DNA of 54,469 bases. Origin: Polyangium sp. 6x1 (GTDB lineage Bacteria > Myxococcota_A > Polyangia > Polyangiales > Polyangiaceae). Position 1 is the stretch's first letter. Every line of letters starts with the position of its first letter. The notes beneath the pieces were generated by a model. That model worked only from the letters and a program-made list of their open reading frames with translations, had not been told where the DNA came from and did no database searches. Location of the stretch: contig NZ_JARZHH010000075.1 of the NCBI RefSeq assembly GCF_029946515.1, positions 1 to 54,469 on the forward strand, written 5' to 3'. Shown here in pieces: positions 34,068 through 42,569 of this stretch. Made by a program: the position numbers and the translations under genes.

Positions 34068-34585
34068 GACCAGCCTTTTTCGTTCGCCGGGTAAGCTCGC
34101 CACGCAAACGTGACATACGTCACAAAAATCGCGTTTTGATGCTCCGAGACGTAGCACGTGTGACCATGACCGTGCCACATCTCGTCGAGGGCGGATGACG
34201 GTTCGCGACCGGGAGCGGCGCGTCAACGAAGCCGGCGCGTCGGGTTCTCAGGATGCGCCTACCCGCCAGCCGCTCGTGAGCGCGACACGGATGTCGCGGA
34301 GCGGGCCAGCGAGCGCGCTCTTCGTCTGGGTCAGGCTTCTCGCAGAGCTCGTTCGAGTCCGAGGTCGAACCAATCGCCCGACGCCTCCTCGGCGCCCTGC
34401 TCGGTATGGCGAGCAACGCCGTCCGTGGTCGCCGTCAGGCCATAGACACGCGCGGTCCTTTTTCTTACCGGGCTGCGTGTCGCTCCATGTGGGCCCATCG
34501 TCCCCGGTAAATCAATTCACCATCTCGATCCCGACTGCGGCTTCATGGTAGCTTGACGTTACGTCTGAAACGGGGGCATTCGAAG
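34068..34585. other. Intergenic region between DHS-like operon and Cys-rich lipoprotein
   Basis: 518 bases without a credible gene. Frames in it are Arg-rich with no RBS or recognisable motifs. By eye GC is lower than in the flanks. The only clear signal is the palindrome at 34109-34124. TAGCTT at 34549-34554 could be a -10 for the lipoprotein, but no -35 fits it. Confidence 0.45.
34109..34124. promoter_or_regulatory. CRP/FNR-type operator candidate
   Basis: CGTGACATACGTCACA fits the GTGA-N6-TCAC core of CRP/FNR-family sites with a perfect core. It is centred about 50 bases upstream of the DHS-like start. The protein that binds it is not in this window. Confidence 0.5.
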
Positions 34586-34930
34586 ATGATGCGTACAGCA
34601 TGGTTTGTCCTACTCGCAGCGCTTGTTTTCGGCTGCGGCAACGATGGTGAGCGCCCGATCACCGACTTCAAAGGCGTTCCGTTCGGTGCGACGTGCAACA
34701 ACGACGATGATTGTGGCGGAGCGTCAAATTCGTGCTGCACAGGGGGAAAGTGCTCTCCCGAAGGATGGTGCAGCCCATCGTGCGCGAGCGATCAGGATTG
34801 CCCGAGCGGTTTCTTTTGCATCGACCGAGACGGAAAACGCTGCTTCAATGAGTGTGCGGACGACCGCGATTGTCCCACGGACTTCATCTGCGAAGATAAA
34901 AGCGGGCACCTGACGTGCCGGTACAAGTGA
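34586..34930 (+). CDS. Small Cys-rich lipoprotein
   Basis: A 114-residue lipoprotein beginning MMRTAWFVLLAALVFGC, with the lipobox Cys near residue 17. The mature part has a dozen or so Cys in disulfide-rich, Dickkopf-like spacing: TCNNDDDCGGASNSCC, KCSPEGWCSPSC, DQDCPSGFFC, CADDRDCPTDFIC. It probably folds as a small surface domain. A second ATG three bases on is equally possible; no strong RBS. Base composition looks clearly lower in GC (about 55% by eye) than its neighbours, with many codons ending in A or T, suggesting more recent arrival or weak codon selection. Confidence 0.75.
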   Translation: MMRTAWFVLLAALVFGCGNDGERPITDFKGVPFGATCNNDDDCGGASNSCCTGGKCSPEGWCSPSCASDQDCPSGFFCIDRDGKRCFNECADDRDCPTDFICEDKSGHLTCRYK

Positions 34931-35016
34931 GAATTGCATTCGCGGGACGAGGTCGTTCGGCCCAGGGGGGCGCCGCGCGGCCTCGAACGCACAGGCCCAT
35001 GCTGGAGGAGGCACGC

Positions 35017-37365
35017 ATGAAGGTTAGCAAACTCTTGTTCTCGGGGATTGCACTCGTCCCCGCGCTGGCGCTCACCACGGTCGCCGCGCGTGAAGCTCGC
35101 GCGGAGGAGCGGACCTTCCCCGCCGGGAGCTTGATCATCCCCATGGATCAGGCCTACCAAGCCGAGGGGATGTACCAGTCCTACGGGCTGCTCTTTCACC
35201 TCCTCCGCGAGGGCGTGCCCGTTCATTGGGTGATCGAGCCCGACAAGGTTTGGCACGGCGCTCCCTGCAACACCGCCGGCGACCTGTGCGCGTGGGACTG
35301 CGCGGAGGAGGGCTCGGGGGTGAAATGCGCGTACCCCACGGCGAGCCCCGACTTCTTCGCGGGCGCCCAGGTGGTCTGGGGCAGCCCCGCGAAAGGCGCC
35401 ATGATCAAGAATCACGGCTATCGCGGCGGGCCGTTCGTCGTCGACGCGCCCCACCGCGACAAGGCGCTCGCAATCGTCAACGCCTGGAACGATCAAAGCC
35501 TGTGGGCCCAGAACCCGTGGGCGGACCGTGCCACGTTCCAGGTCGTGACGGTCCACGAGGCGACCGCGCCCTTCACCGCCGATTCCAAGAAGGAGCTGCT
35601 CGCCGCGCCGACCATCGCCGTCTTCGCCGACGGCAACGAGGACATCGCGACGGCGTATCTGCGGGCCGCTGGTATCAAGCAATCGAATGGGGCGGAGTTC
35701 CCCGCGGCCAAATGCGGCGTGGGCACCTGCGGCCCCGGCACGGCGAACCCGGACTTGCTCACCGTACCCAGCATCATGGGGAACATGGGCACCTGCGATG
35801 CGCCGAACGGAAACCACAAGAATGGCGCCCTCTTCACGCCCGAGGGCTTGCCGGCCTATTGCCAGATCATGAGCATGCACTGGAACGTGGCCGACCGGGA
35901 GCTCGTGCAATGCGGCGGCGGGGCCTGCCCGGCGACGCCGGAGGAATGCGCCGGCGAGCCCATCACCTACCACGGCCACGAGGTCGTCGCCGAGGTCCGC
36001 TCGTTCCTCCAGTACCCGACCCATTTCTTCGCCGAGTGCCAGGCGGTCAACGCGTACGAGAATGCGGTGCCCAACACGGCGTGGCCCTATCTCGACGATC
36101 CCGGTCGCATGGGCCATTTCCTCACGACGACCGGAAACCCGCCCCCCTGCCCCTGCAACCCCGGCCCTGACGAGGGCGACTTCCAATGCGTGGTCGACGG
36201 ATGCGGCCCCGGCAAGGACTGCTGCCTGCCGAAGGACGTCAAGGAGATCGGCGCCGGCTTCCTCATCGCGCCCTCGCCGAGCCCCTTCAAGGTGCTGCGC
36301 CCCGACGTGCCCTACATGCAATTCGACGGCGCCTTCTCGCCGGAGGGCGGGAGCGAGCCGGCCTATAACCTGAGCACGTACCTCGGGACCACGTACAAGA
36401 ACGATCGCGACGTGACGTTCATCACGGCCACGGATGGCCCCGGCAAGGAGGACGTCTGGATGTCCGGGTACATGGACGGGACGTGTGACGTCGATCCGCC
36501 TCCGCCGCCTCCCAAGTTCACGGGCGACAAGGCGCCGCCGAAAAACTTCAACCCGGAAGAATCGTGTGGCGGCAAGGTGAGCTACCTGGGCGGCCATTCC
36601 TATACCGGGAAGGCGGGGCAACGCCTCTTCTTGAATGCACTCTTCGAGGCGGATTGCACGAGCGCCAGCGGACAACCGCGCATGGGCCTGACGCTCACCG
36701 GCGATCTCGTCGTGGCAGCGCAAAGCCTGCCCGTCGAGCGCGGCTACGTGGTTGGTTATAAAAACGAGGGGAGCGGGCCGGCGCTCGACGCGGTCCTCGG
36801 CGCGCTCAATGCCGCGAGCGGCCTCGAGGTCATCGACGCCAAGATGGGCACCGTCTCGGCCGAGGGCGGGAGCTGGGAGCTCGGCGCCGTCAGCGGCACG
36901 ATCACGCAGCCCAATGATCCCGCTGCGTCGGGCTCACGTGATGCGACCCTGAAGTTCACCGAATTCGGCGAACACGTGCTCGAGCTGGACATCCGCTACA
37001 GGGTCGGCGTGTCGACCCTTTCGAGCACGATGAACTACACTATCCGCGTGCTCCTCGACACCGACGCCGACGGCGTGCCCGACGAGATCGATCCTGCGCC
37101 GAACGATCCCGCGTCGTGCGGCGACTCCGACATGGATGAATGCGACGATTGCAAGAACGGCACGTTCGATCCCGCAAACGACGGGTGTGGACCTTCCGGT
37201 AACGGCGGGAGCGACCCGTCGGGCGGCTCGTCGGGCGGCGCCTCGTCGGATCCGGCCGGCTGCGGCTGCCGTGTCGGCCCGGCCGCCGCGAGCCCGGCCT
37301 TGCTGCTCGCGTTTTCCCTCCTCGGCCTGGGCCTCGGCCGAAGGGCCCGGCGCCGCCCGCGCTGA
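35017..37365 (+). CDS. Exported protein with MYXO-CTERM-type anchor
   Basis: A 782-residue protein. GGAGGAGG precedes the ATG at 35017. A cleavable signal peptide (MKVSKLLFSGIALVPALALTT, ARAEE) is followed by a glutamine-amidotransferase/ThuA-like beginning (FPAGSLIIPMDQAYQ, GLLFHLLREGVPVHWVIEPD) and a long Cys-containing region with a Pro tract (DPPPPPPKF). Near residue 690 is a calcium-binding-like stretch (DTDADGVPDEIDPAPND). The C-terminus is a MYXO-CTERM tripartite signal: Ser/Gly spacer, GCGCRVG, a hydrophobic stretch (SPALLLAFSLLGLGLG) and RRARRRPR. Such tails are removed and the protein displayed on the surface through the Cys. Catalytic function is not clear. Confidence 0.85.
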   Translation: MKVSKLLFSGIALVPALALTTVAAREARAEERTFPAGSLIIPMDQAYQAEGMYQSYGLLFHLLREGVPVHWVIEPDKVWHGAPCNTAGDLCAWDCAEEGSGVKCAYPTASPDFFAGAQVVWGSPAKGAMIKNHGYRGGPFVVDAPHRDKALAIVNAWNDQSLWAQNPWADRATFQVVTVHEATAPFTADSKKELLAAPTIAVFADGNEDIATAYLRAAGIKQSNGAEFPAAKCGVGTCGPGTANPDLLTVPSIMGNMGTCDAPNGNHKNGALFTPEGLPAYCQIMSMHWNVADRELVQCGGGACPATPEECAGEPITYHGHEVVAEVRSFLQYPTHFFAECQAVNAYENAVPNTAWPYLDDPGRMGHFLTTTGNPPPCPCNPGPDEGDFQCVVDGCGPGKDCCLPKDVKEIGAGFLIAPSPSPFKVLRPDVPYMQFDGAFSPEGGSEPAYNLSTYLGTTYKNDRDVTFITATDGPGKEDVWMSGYMDGTCDVDPPPPPPKFTGDKAPPKNFNPEESCGGKVSYLGGHSYTGKAGQRLFLNALFEADCTSASGQPRMGLTLTGDLVVAAQSLPVERGYVVGYKNEGSGPALDAVLGALNAASGLEVIDAKMGTVSAEGGSWELGAVSGTITQPNDPAASGSRDATLKFTEFGEHVLELDIRYRVGVSTLSSTMNYTIRVLLDTDADGVPDEIDPAPNDPASCGDSDMDECDDCKNGTFDPANDGCGPSGNGGSDPSGGSSGGASSDPAGCGCRVGPAAASPALLLAFSLLGLGLGRRARRRPR

Positions 37366-37395
37366 AGCGCCGCCTTGCATGAACGAGTCTCGGGG

Positions 37396-37437
37396 CGTCT
37401 ACGCGGCTGCCCGAGGCCCATCACCGACGGTCATTGC
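37396..37437 (+). repeat. 42-bp imperfect repeat, copy B
   Basis: Ungapped 33/42 match to 27049-27090. It fills most of the 65-base space between convergent genes and runs over the stop codon (37431-37433) of the kinase gene. The first 16 bases are identical in both copies. Confidence 0.6.
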
Positions 37438-40400
37438 CCCGACCCCTCACCCCCGAGCCACGCCCCCGCGAGCCTTCGAATCCGAACGTTCGCGGGGATC
37501 CGCTCCATGAAATGCCGGCGGTAGCCCGGATCCCCGATCGCCGCCTCGCGCGCCCCGAGCTCGCCCTCCGCCTCGCGCAGCGTCGTCTTCGCCGCCTCCG
37601 CGTCCCCGGCCGCCATGAGGGCCTCGGCGAGCGTGAGAAGCACGCGCTCCACGCCGCGCGGGCCGATGTTGCGGTGGAGCACGAGCGCCTCGCGACAAAC
37701 GCTCGCCGCCTCGGCAGGACGGCCCCGCGCGAGCAGGACCCTCGAACGGAACCACGCGCACGAGGCGCCGACGATCTGGTTGCCGCGGATCCTCGTGGTG
37801 TCGAGCAGCGACGCCGCTTCGTCCACGTCGCCGCGCTCGATATGCGCCTCGATCAGCGTCATCGCGCCGAGCGCGCTGACCACATTGCCATCCTTGCCCG
37901 CTTTCCGCTCCGCCACGGAGCGCGACACCGTGATGGCCTCCTCGAAGCGGCCTTGCGCGAGCCGGAGCTGCGCGAGATAGGCCGCGACCACGTTCGCCGC
38001 CATGCTCGGCGGGCGCGCCTCCGTGCGGTCGAGCCACGTCTCGGCCTCCTCGAATGCGCCGAGGTCCGTGCAAATGCCGACGAGCAGCGCCGTCACCATC
38101 GGCAGCACGTGGCGCTCGCCTGCCTCCTCCAGCGATCGCACGCCGTCGAGCGCGTATTGCCTCGCGAGCCACGGATTGCGGCCGAGGTTCTTCTCCACCA
38201 TCGCCGACGCATACGCGAGCGGCCCGGCCCTCGGCCGCTCCACCTCGCCCCCGCCGGCCATGGTCGTGCGAAGTTTTTCGAGAAAAACGAACGCGTCGCC
38301 GTTCCCGCTGGCCGCGAGCGCGGCGATGAGCGGCGCGAGCGCCCGCGCCAGCGCGGAGAGCGCGTCCGGCGCAGGCTCCGTCAAAAGGACACGCCGGCTC
38401 AGATCCTGGAGCGTCTCGTGCCTGCCGAGAAGCATCGCTCCGCCGATCGCACCCTCCAGCGCGATGCAATGGGCCACCGATCCGGGCGTCGTCCGGCGCA
38501 ACGCCTCCTCGGCCGCGGCGAGCGAGGCCTCGTAATCGCCCGAGGCCGAGGCGATGCGGGCCCGGAGCGCCCAGAGATCCGTCGCGACCTCGTCCGTCGG
38601 GCCCGCCGCGAGCCCCCGCTCGACCGCCCGCACGCCCGCCTGGAGGTCATTGCCTCGCATCGCCGTCTGCGCCGCGCGCGCGTGCCAGTACGCGGCCCGC
38701 GCGCCCTGCCCGCCTCGCTCGAAATGCATCGCCAGCACGGAAGGATCGGGCTCGCCCACGCGCTCGAGCCACGGGCCCGCGAGCCCGTGCCCGAGCGCGC
38801 GGTCCCGCTCCGTCAGCATCGCATACGCCCCTTCCCGCAGGAGCGCGTGCCGGAACGCATACTCCTCCTCGCCGACGAACCGCCGCGAATTGCGGCGCGT
38901 GACGAACTCGCGCGACACCGCGTAATCGAGCGCGGCGTCCACGTTCACAGGCCTGCGACCGCCGAGCAGCCGCCGCACCCCGTTCGGCCAGAATATCTCC
39001 CCATAGACGCTCGCCGCGCGCAGGAAATGGCGAACGTCCGGCGGGAGCGCGGCGAGCCGGGCCTCGACCATCCCGAGCACCGTCTCCGGCAAACCGCCGC
39101 GGCTGCGCCCCTCCGTGAAGGCCCGGACGAGCTCCTCCAGGTAAAACGCATTTCCCTCCGACCGCGCCACGAGCCCCGCGACGAGCGCATCATCGACATC
39201 AGCCCCGAGCGCAGCGCGCACCAGCGCGGACGCGGCCTTGCGCGGCAAGGGGCCGAGCCGGACCTCGTGCGTCCGCTCCGCCCAGATTCGCGGAAACAGA
39301 TCGTGGACCTCGGGCCGCGCGAACGCGACCACCGCGAACGGCTCGTCGCGGAGCTCGCGCAGCGTCGTATCCACGAGCTTCACGGACGAACCATCCCCCC
39401 AGTGCAAATCCTCCAGCACGAGCAGCGTGGGCCCCTTCCGGGACGCGGCGCGCATGAACTCGACCCAGGCCGACTCGATTCGGCCCGCCATGAGCGGCGC
39501 ATTCTCGCGGGCCGATCGGAGCAGCGGATTGCGTTCGTCCGGGAACGACGCGCCCACGAGCTCGCCCAGAAAAGGCGCCGTGCGCTCCGCCGCCTCCCCC
39601 GAAAGGAGCGCGCGCACCGCCGACGATACCTTCTCCTGCTGCACGTCGCGTCGCTCGCCGACCTCGATCTGCATATGCATCCGCAGCGCCGACGCGATCA
39701 CGGAGAACGCGGCGCCCGAGCGCATGGCATCGGCGCGACCGACGGCCAGGCAGAGATCAGGGATGTTGCATTGCAGCTTGGTGATGAGCTCCTGCCGCAG
39801 CCGCGATTTCCCCATGCCCGCGGGCGCCGTGACGAGCACGGCCTGCGCGCGCTGCTCGTCGAACTCCTGTTGCAAGAGATCGAGCAGCGTCGACAGCTCC
39901 CGCTCACGGCCGACGAACGGGCTCGGATGGCCGAGGAGCGTGCGCGTCTCCTCGCCGCGCGCGTGCTCGTGCAAGAGCCACGCATGGCCCGCGTGCTCCT
40001 CGACCTCGAAGCGTGGATCGAGCAGCGCGCGCGTGACCTCGTCGACGATCACCCCGTGCCGCTTGTACTCGCGCGCCCGATCGAGCAGCAATGCCACGAG
40101 CTCGACGAGCTCGCCGACAGGGAGCCGATCGGCGAGATCGCTGCGGCCCGTGACGAGCGCGGTGATCCGATCCGACGACGCCCCCTGGATCGCCAGCGCG
40201 GCGCGCGCCGCGCGCACCGCCTGATCGGCGGGGCTGCCGACGCCGGGCAAGACCATCAAGATCGTGCCCCCGGCGAGCATGTCCACGAACGCGCCGAGGG
40301 GCTCGGCGATGCGGCGGACCTCGGCGAGCGCGCCGCGCGCGGGGCCCGCGATCGCCACGATCGAGAGCAGCCGCCGCTCCCGCTCGCTCAGCCGCGACGG

Positions 40401-41255
40401 CGTCATGCTCCGCACGGACGGCGAGCTCGACGACGTGTTCCCGCTGATCGCGGAGAGCTCGGCCACGAGCGCCGCCCCGTCGTCCGGCCGCTCGCCCGGA
40501 TCCTTCGAGAGCATGCGCGCGCAGAGGCTCGACACCGAGGACGACACCTCGGGCCGCACGACCGCGAGCTCGGGCGGTTCTTCGAGCAAGAGCTTCGCGA
40601 GCAGCGCCATCGGGTGAGAACCCTGAAATGCAGGTCGTCCCGCCAAACATTCGAAGAGCACGCAGCCGAGCGAGAAGACGTCGGCGCGCGGGCCCACGAC
40701 CCCGTCGCCGCGCGCTTGCTCCGGCGCCATGTACCCGGGCGTCCCGAGCACGGAGCTCGATCGCGTGAGCACATTCGATCCTGCTCCGGCGCGCGCGATC
40801 CCGAAATCGAGCAGCTTGATGCGATCGACGCGCTTTCCCACGAGGAAGATGTTGCTCGGCTTGATGTCCCGATGGACGATGCCCCGCCCGTGCGCGGCGG
40901 CGAGCGCGTCGGCGACGTTCCGCACGAGCGCGAGGCCCGCGTCGATTTCGAGCGGCGCGCGCGCGAGGCGCGTGGCGAGGTCCTCGCCGGAGAGCCACTC
41001 CATGACGAGGTACGGCTCGCCGTCGGTCGTGATCCCGTGCCCGACGTGCCGCACGATGGACGGGTGCTCGAGCCGCGCGAGGATACGCGCCTCCGACAGG
41101 AATCGCTCGGCGCCGTGCTCGGGATCGCGCAGGACCTTCAGCGCCACGGGCTCGCCCGTCACGAGGTCTTTCGCGCGCCAGATGGTCCCCATCCCGCCGG
41201 AGCTCGCCTTCGACTCCAGCTCGAACCGCCCGTCCACGATCTCGCCGCTCCGCAT
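37431..41255 (-). CDS. Ser/Thr protein kinase fused to cyclase-like, AAA ATPase and TPR domains
   Basis: A 1274-residue cytoplasmic regulator. Kinase domain residues 8-270: SSGGMGTIW, K40 (VALKVL), HRDIKPSN (128-135), DFG (150-152) and APE (177-179), all intact. Residues about 293-430 have the outline of a class III nucleotidyl cyclase (LLSIVAIAG, GAFVDMLAGGTILMVLPG, AARAALAIQG) but lack clear metal-binding Asp, so it is probably inactive. FVGRERELSTLLDLL opens an AAA/STAND ATPase with Walker A APAGMGKS (477-484) and a Walker B-like LLVLEDLHWGD. The last 400 residues are TPR-like helices. The layout is that of PknK-type kinases common in myxobacteria. The 2OG-oxygenase gene is 7 bases upstream in the same operon. 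Confidence 0.92.
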   Translation of the reverse strand: MRSGEIVDGRFELESKASSGGMGTIWRAKDLVTGEPVALKVLRDPEHGAERFLSEARILARLEHPSIVRHVGHGITTDGEPYLVMEWLSGEDLATRLARAPLEIDAGLALVRNVADALAAAHGRGIVHRDIKPSNIFLVGKRVDRIKLLDFGIARAGAGSNVLTRSSSVLGTPGYMAPEQARGDGVVGPRADVFSLGCVLFECLAGRPAFQGSHPMALLAKLLLEEPPELAVVRPEVSSSVSSLCARMLSKDPGERPDDGAALVAELSAISGNTSSSSPSVRSMTPSRLSERERRLLSIVAIAGPARGALAEVRRIAEPLGAFVDMLAGGTILMVLPGVGSPADQAVRAARAALAIQGASSDRITALVTGRSDLADRLPVGELVELVALLLDRAREYKRHGVIVDEVTRALLDPRFEVEEHAGHAWLLHEHARGEETRTLLGHPSPFVGRERELSTLLDLLQQEFDEQRAQAVLVTAPAGMGKSRLRQELITKLQCNIPDLCLAVGRADAMRSGAAFSVIASALRMHMQIEVGERRDVQQEKVSSAVRALLSGEAAERTAPFLGELVGASFPDERNPLLRSARENAPLMAGRIESAWVEFMRAASRKGPTLLVLEDLHWGDGSSVKLVDTTLRELRDEPFAVVAFARPEVHDLFPRIWAERTHEVRLGPLPRKAASALVRAALGADVDDALVAGLVARSEGNAFYLEELVRAFTEGRSRGGLPETVLGMVEARLAALPPDVRHFLRAASVYGEIFWPNGVRRLLGGRRPVNVDAALDYAVSREFVTRRNSRRFVGEEEYAFRHALLREGAYAMLTERDRALGHGLAGPWLERVGEPDPSVLAMHFERGGQGARAAYWHARAAQTAMRGNDLQAGVRAVERGLAAGPTDEVATDLWALRARIASASGDYEASLAAAEEALRRTTPGSVAHCIALEGAIGGAMLLGRHETLQDLSRRVLLTEPAPDALSALARALAPLIAALAASGNGDAFVFLEKLRTTMAGGGEVERPRAGPLAYASAMVEKNLGRNPWLARQYALDGVRSLEEAGERHVLPMVTALLVGICTDLGAFEEAETWLDRTEARPPSMAANVVAAYLAQLRLAQGRFEEAITVSRSVAERKAGKDGNVVSALGAMTLIEAHIERGDVDEAASLLDTTRIRGNQIVGASCAWFRSRVLLARGRPAEAASVCREALVLHRNIGPRGVERVLLTLAEALMAAGDAEAAKTTLREAEGELGAREAAIGDPGYRRHFMERIPANVRIRRLAGAWLGGEGSGQ

Positions 41256-41262
41256 GCGCGCC

Positions 41263-41826
41263 TCAGACCGGACTGTAAAGGATATCCGTGCGCAGGACGA
41301 ACTTCTCGCCCCGGGCGACCTGGCTCGCGATATGGAGGATCCGGTGCTGGAACAGCAATGCTCGCCCTCTCCGCGGGGTGATGCGCCGTTCGAGCTCCGG
41401 GAAATCGGTCTCGCCGCCCTCGAAGTCGTCGTTCAGGTAAAAGACCAGCGTGACCAGGCTGCGCACGCCGCCGTCGAGGTGCACCACGGTGTCCCAGTGC
41501 GCGCCATGTTGCTCGCCGGGGCCGTATCGATACAGGCGGACGCGCGGGTTGCCGCCCGCGAGCTTCATGCCCATCAGGAGCTTCGGCACGTGCGTCTCGA
41601 CCCGCGCGACCAGGCCGTCGGCCTCGGCCTTGTCGTCCCACATCACGCGCGTGTTGTTCCGGACCGCGAGATCGACCTCCGGCTCGCCGTCCTCGCCCAC
41701 GATGGGCGCGATCTCCGCGTTCCCCGCCCGGATGCGCGCGATATACGCGTCGCAGTCGGCGGGCGAGAGCGCGTCGTCCACAGTCCAGACGAGGGGCTGG
41801 GTCAAATCGAGGTGACCGGCGTACAT
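41263..41826 (-). CDS. 2-oxoglutarate/Fe(II) dioxygenase, prolyl-4-hydroxylase-like
   Basis: A 187-residue oxygenase. The iron site is HWDTVVH (HxD) with the distal His in LLFQHRILHIASQVARG and the 2-oxoglutarate-binding pair K and R in GEKFVLRTDILY. VRLYRYGPGEQHGAHWD and LVTLVFYLNDDFEGGETDFPE are typical of the prolyl-hydroxylase branch. The ATG at 41826 (MYAGHLDL) was chosen; an ATG at 41877 would add 17 unlike residues. There is no signal peptide. It is 7 bases before the multidomain kinase gene and on the same strand, so the kinase or its partners could be hydroxylation targets, which is speculative. Confidence 0.87.
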   Translation of the reverse strand: MYAGHLDLTQPLVWTVDDALSPADCDAYIARIRAGNAEIAPIVGEDGEPEVDLAVRNNTRVMWDDKAEADGLVARVETHVPKLLMGMKLAGGNPRVRLYRYGPGEQHGAHWDTVVHLDGGVRSLVTLVFYLNDDFEGGETDFPELERRITPRRGRALLFQHRILHIASQVARGEKFVLRTDILYSPV

Positions 41827-41918
41827 GGGTCGGCAGTATACGCGCGCGCGCGCCGGGCAGAAGAGGCCCTTCGTCATCGGGGCTTGCGTCCGGCCCGACG
41901 CGAGCACACCGTGTGGGC

Positions 41919-42533
41919 ATGGCGCGCCGCCTCCTCGCCTTCGTCGCGGTCCTCTGCGCCCTCGTCCTCGCGCCCCGGGCTGCACGCGCGCAGGCCGGCG
42001 CCTTCACGGCGGACGAGAAGGCGCGCCTCGCGCGGGGCGAGGTCGTCCGGCGCGTCTTCGACGTCGAGCTGCCCCAGGGCGATTTCATCGGCGGCCTCGG
42101 GTACGTGATCATCGCAGCGCGGCCCACCGAGGTCATGACCGTGCTGCTCAATCCGGGCTCGTACCGGCACATTTTCCCGCTCACGCGGGAAGCGCGCCTC
42201 GTCGGCCGCAAGGGCGACGATTTTTTCCTGACGCTCCGCCAGGGCGGGGCGAACGTCTCGGGCGAATACACCGTCCGTGCGCGCCGGGAGACCCCGTCGC
42301 TCGTCCGATTCTGGATGGATCCGACGCGGCCCCACGACATCGGCGATTGCTGGGGATTTTTCCGGGTCGACCCCGCCGAGGGCGGCAAAACCCTTCTCAC
42401 GTACGGCGCCCTTTTGCACCTCGAATTCGGCGTGATCAAGCTCCTCTTCCAGGAGAAGATCCGCTCGTACGCATTGCAGACGCCGGAGCTCTTGCGACGT
42501 CACGTGGAGGATCGGCGCGGGCCTTTGCCTTGA
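41919..42533 (+). CDS. Exported SRPBCC-like protein
   Basis: A 204-residue protein. The N-terminus MARRLLAFVAVLCALVLAPRAARAQA is a cleavable signal peptide ending in ARA. The body (ADEKARLARGEVVRRVFDVELPQGDFIGGLGYVI, ...EVMTVLLNPGSYRHIFPLTREARLVG, FRVDPAEGGKTLLTYGALLHLEFG, LLFQEKIRSYALQTPELL) follows the START/SRPBCC helix-grip pattern of hydrophobic-ligand-binding proteins. A GTG six bases upstream is an alternative start. It is divergent from the oxygenase-kinase operon by 92 bases. The ligand is unknown. Confidence 0.7.
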   Translation: MARRLLAFVAVLCALVLAPRAARAQAGAFTADEKARLARGEVVRRVFDVELPQGDFIGGLGYVIIAARPTEVMTVLLNPGSYRHIFPLTREARLVGRKGDDFFLTLRQGGANVSGEYTVRARRETPSLVRFWMDPTRPHDIGDCWGFFRVDPAEGGKTLLTYGALLHLEFGVIKLLFQEKIRSYALQTPELLRRHVEDRRGPLP

Positions 42534-42569
42534 CGCCCGCGCCTCTCCTCGAGGGGCGGCGAGGGCGGC

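Noticed and set aside
34195-34551. 118-codon open frame in the 518-base gap
   Set aside because: No RBS, no hydrophobic or motif content, Arg/Pro-rich; treated as chance.
34553-34581. TTGACG as a -35 before the Cys-rich lipoprotein
   Set aside because: The hexamer 17 bases on (GCATTC) does not resemble a -10 and is only a few bases from the start codon.
37434-41381. 1315-codon open frame on the plus strand
   Set aside because: Antisense to the kinase/AAA gene whose motifs are unmistakable; the product is Arg/His-rich low complexity.
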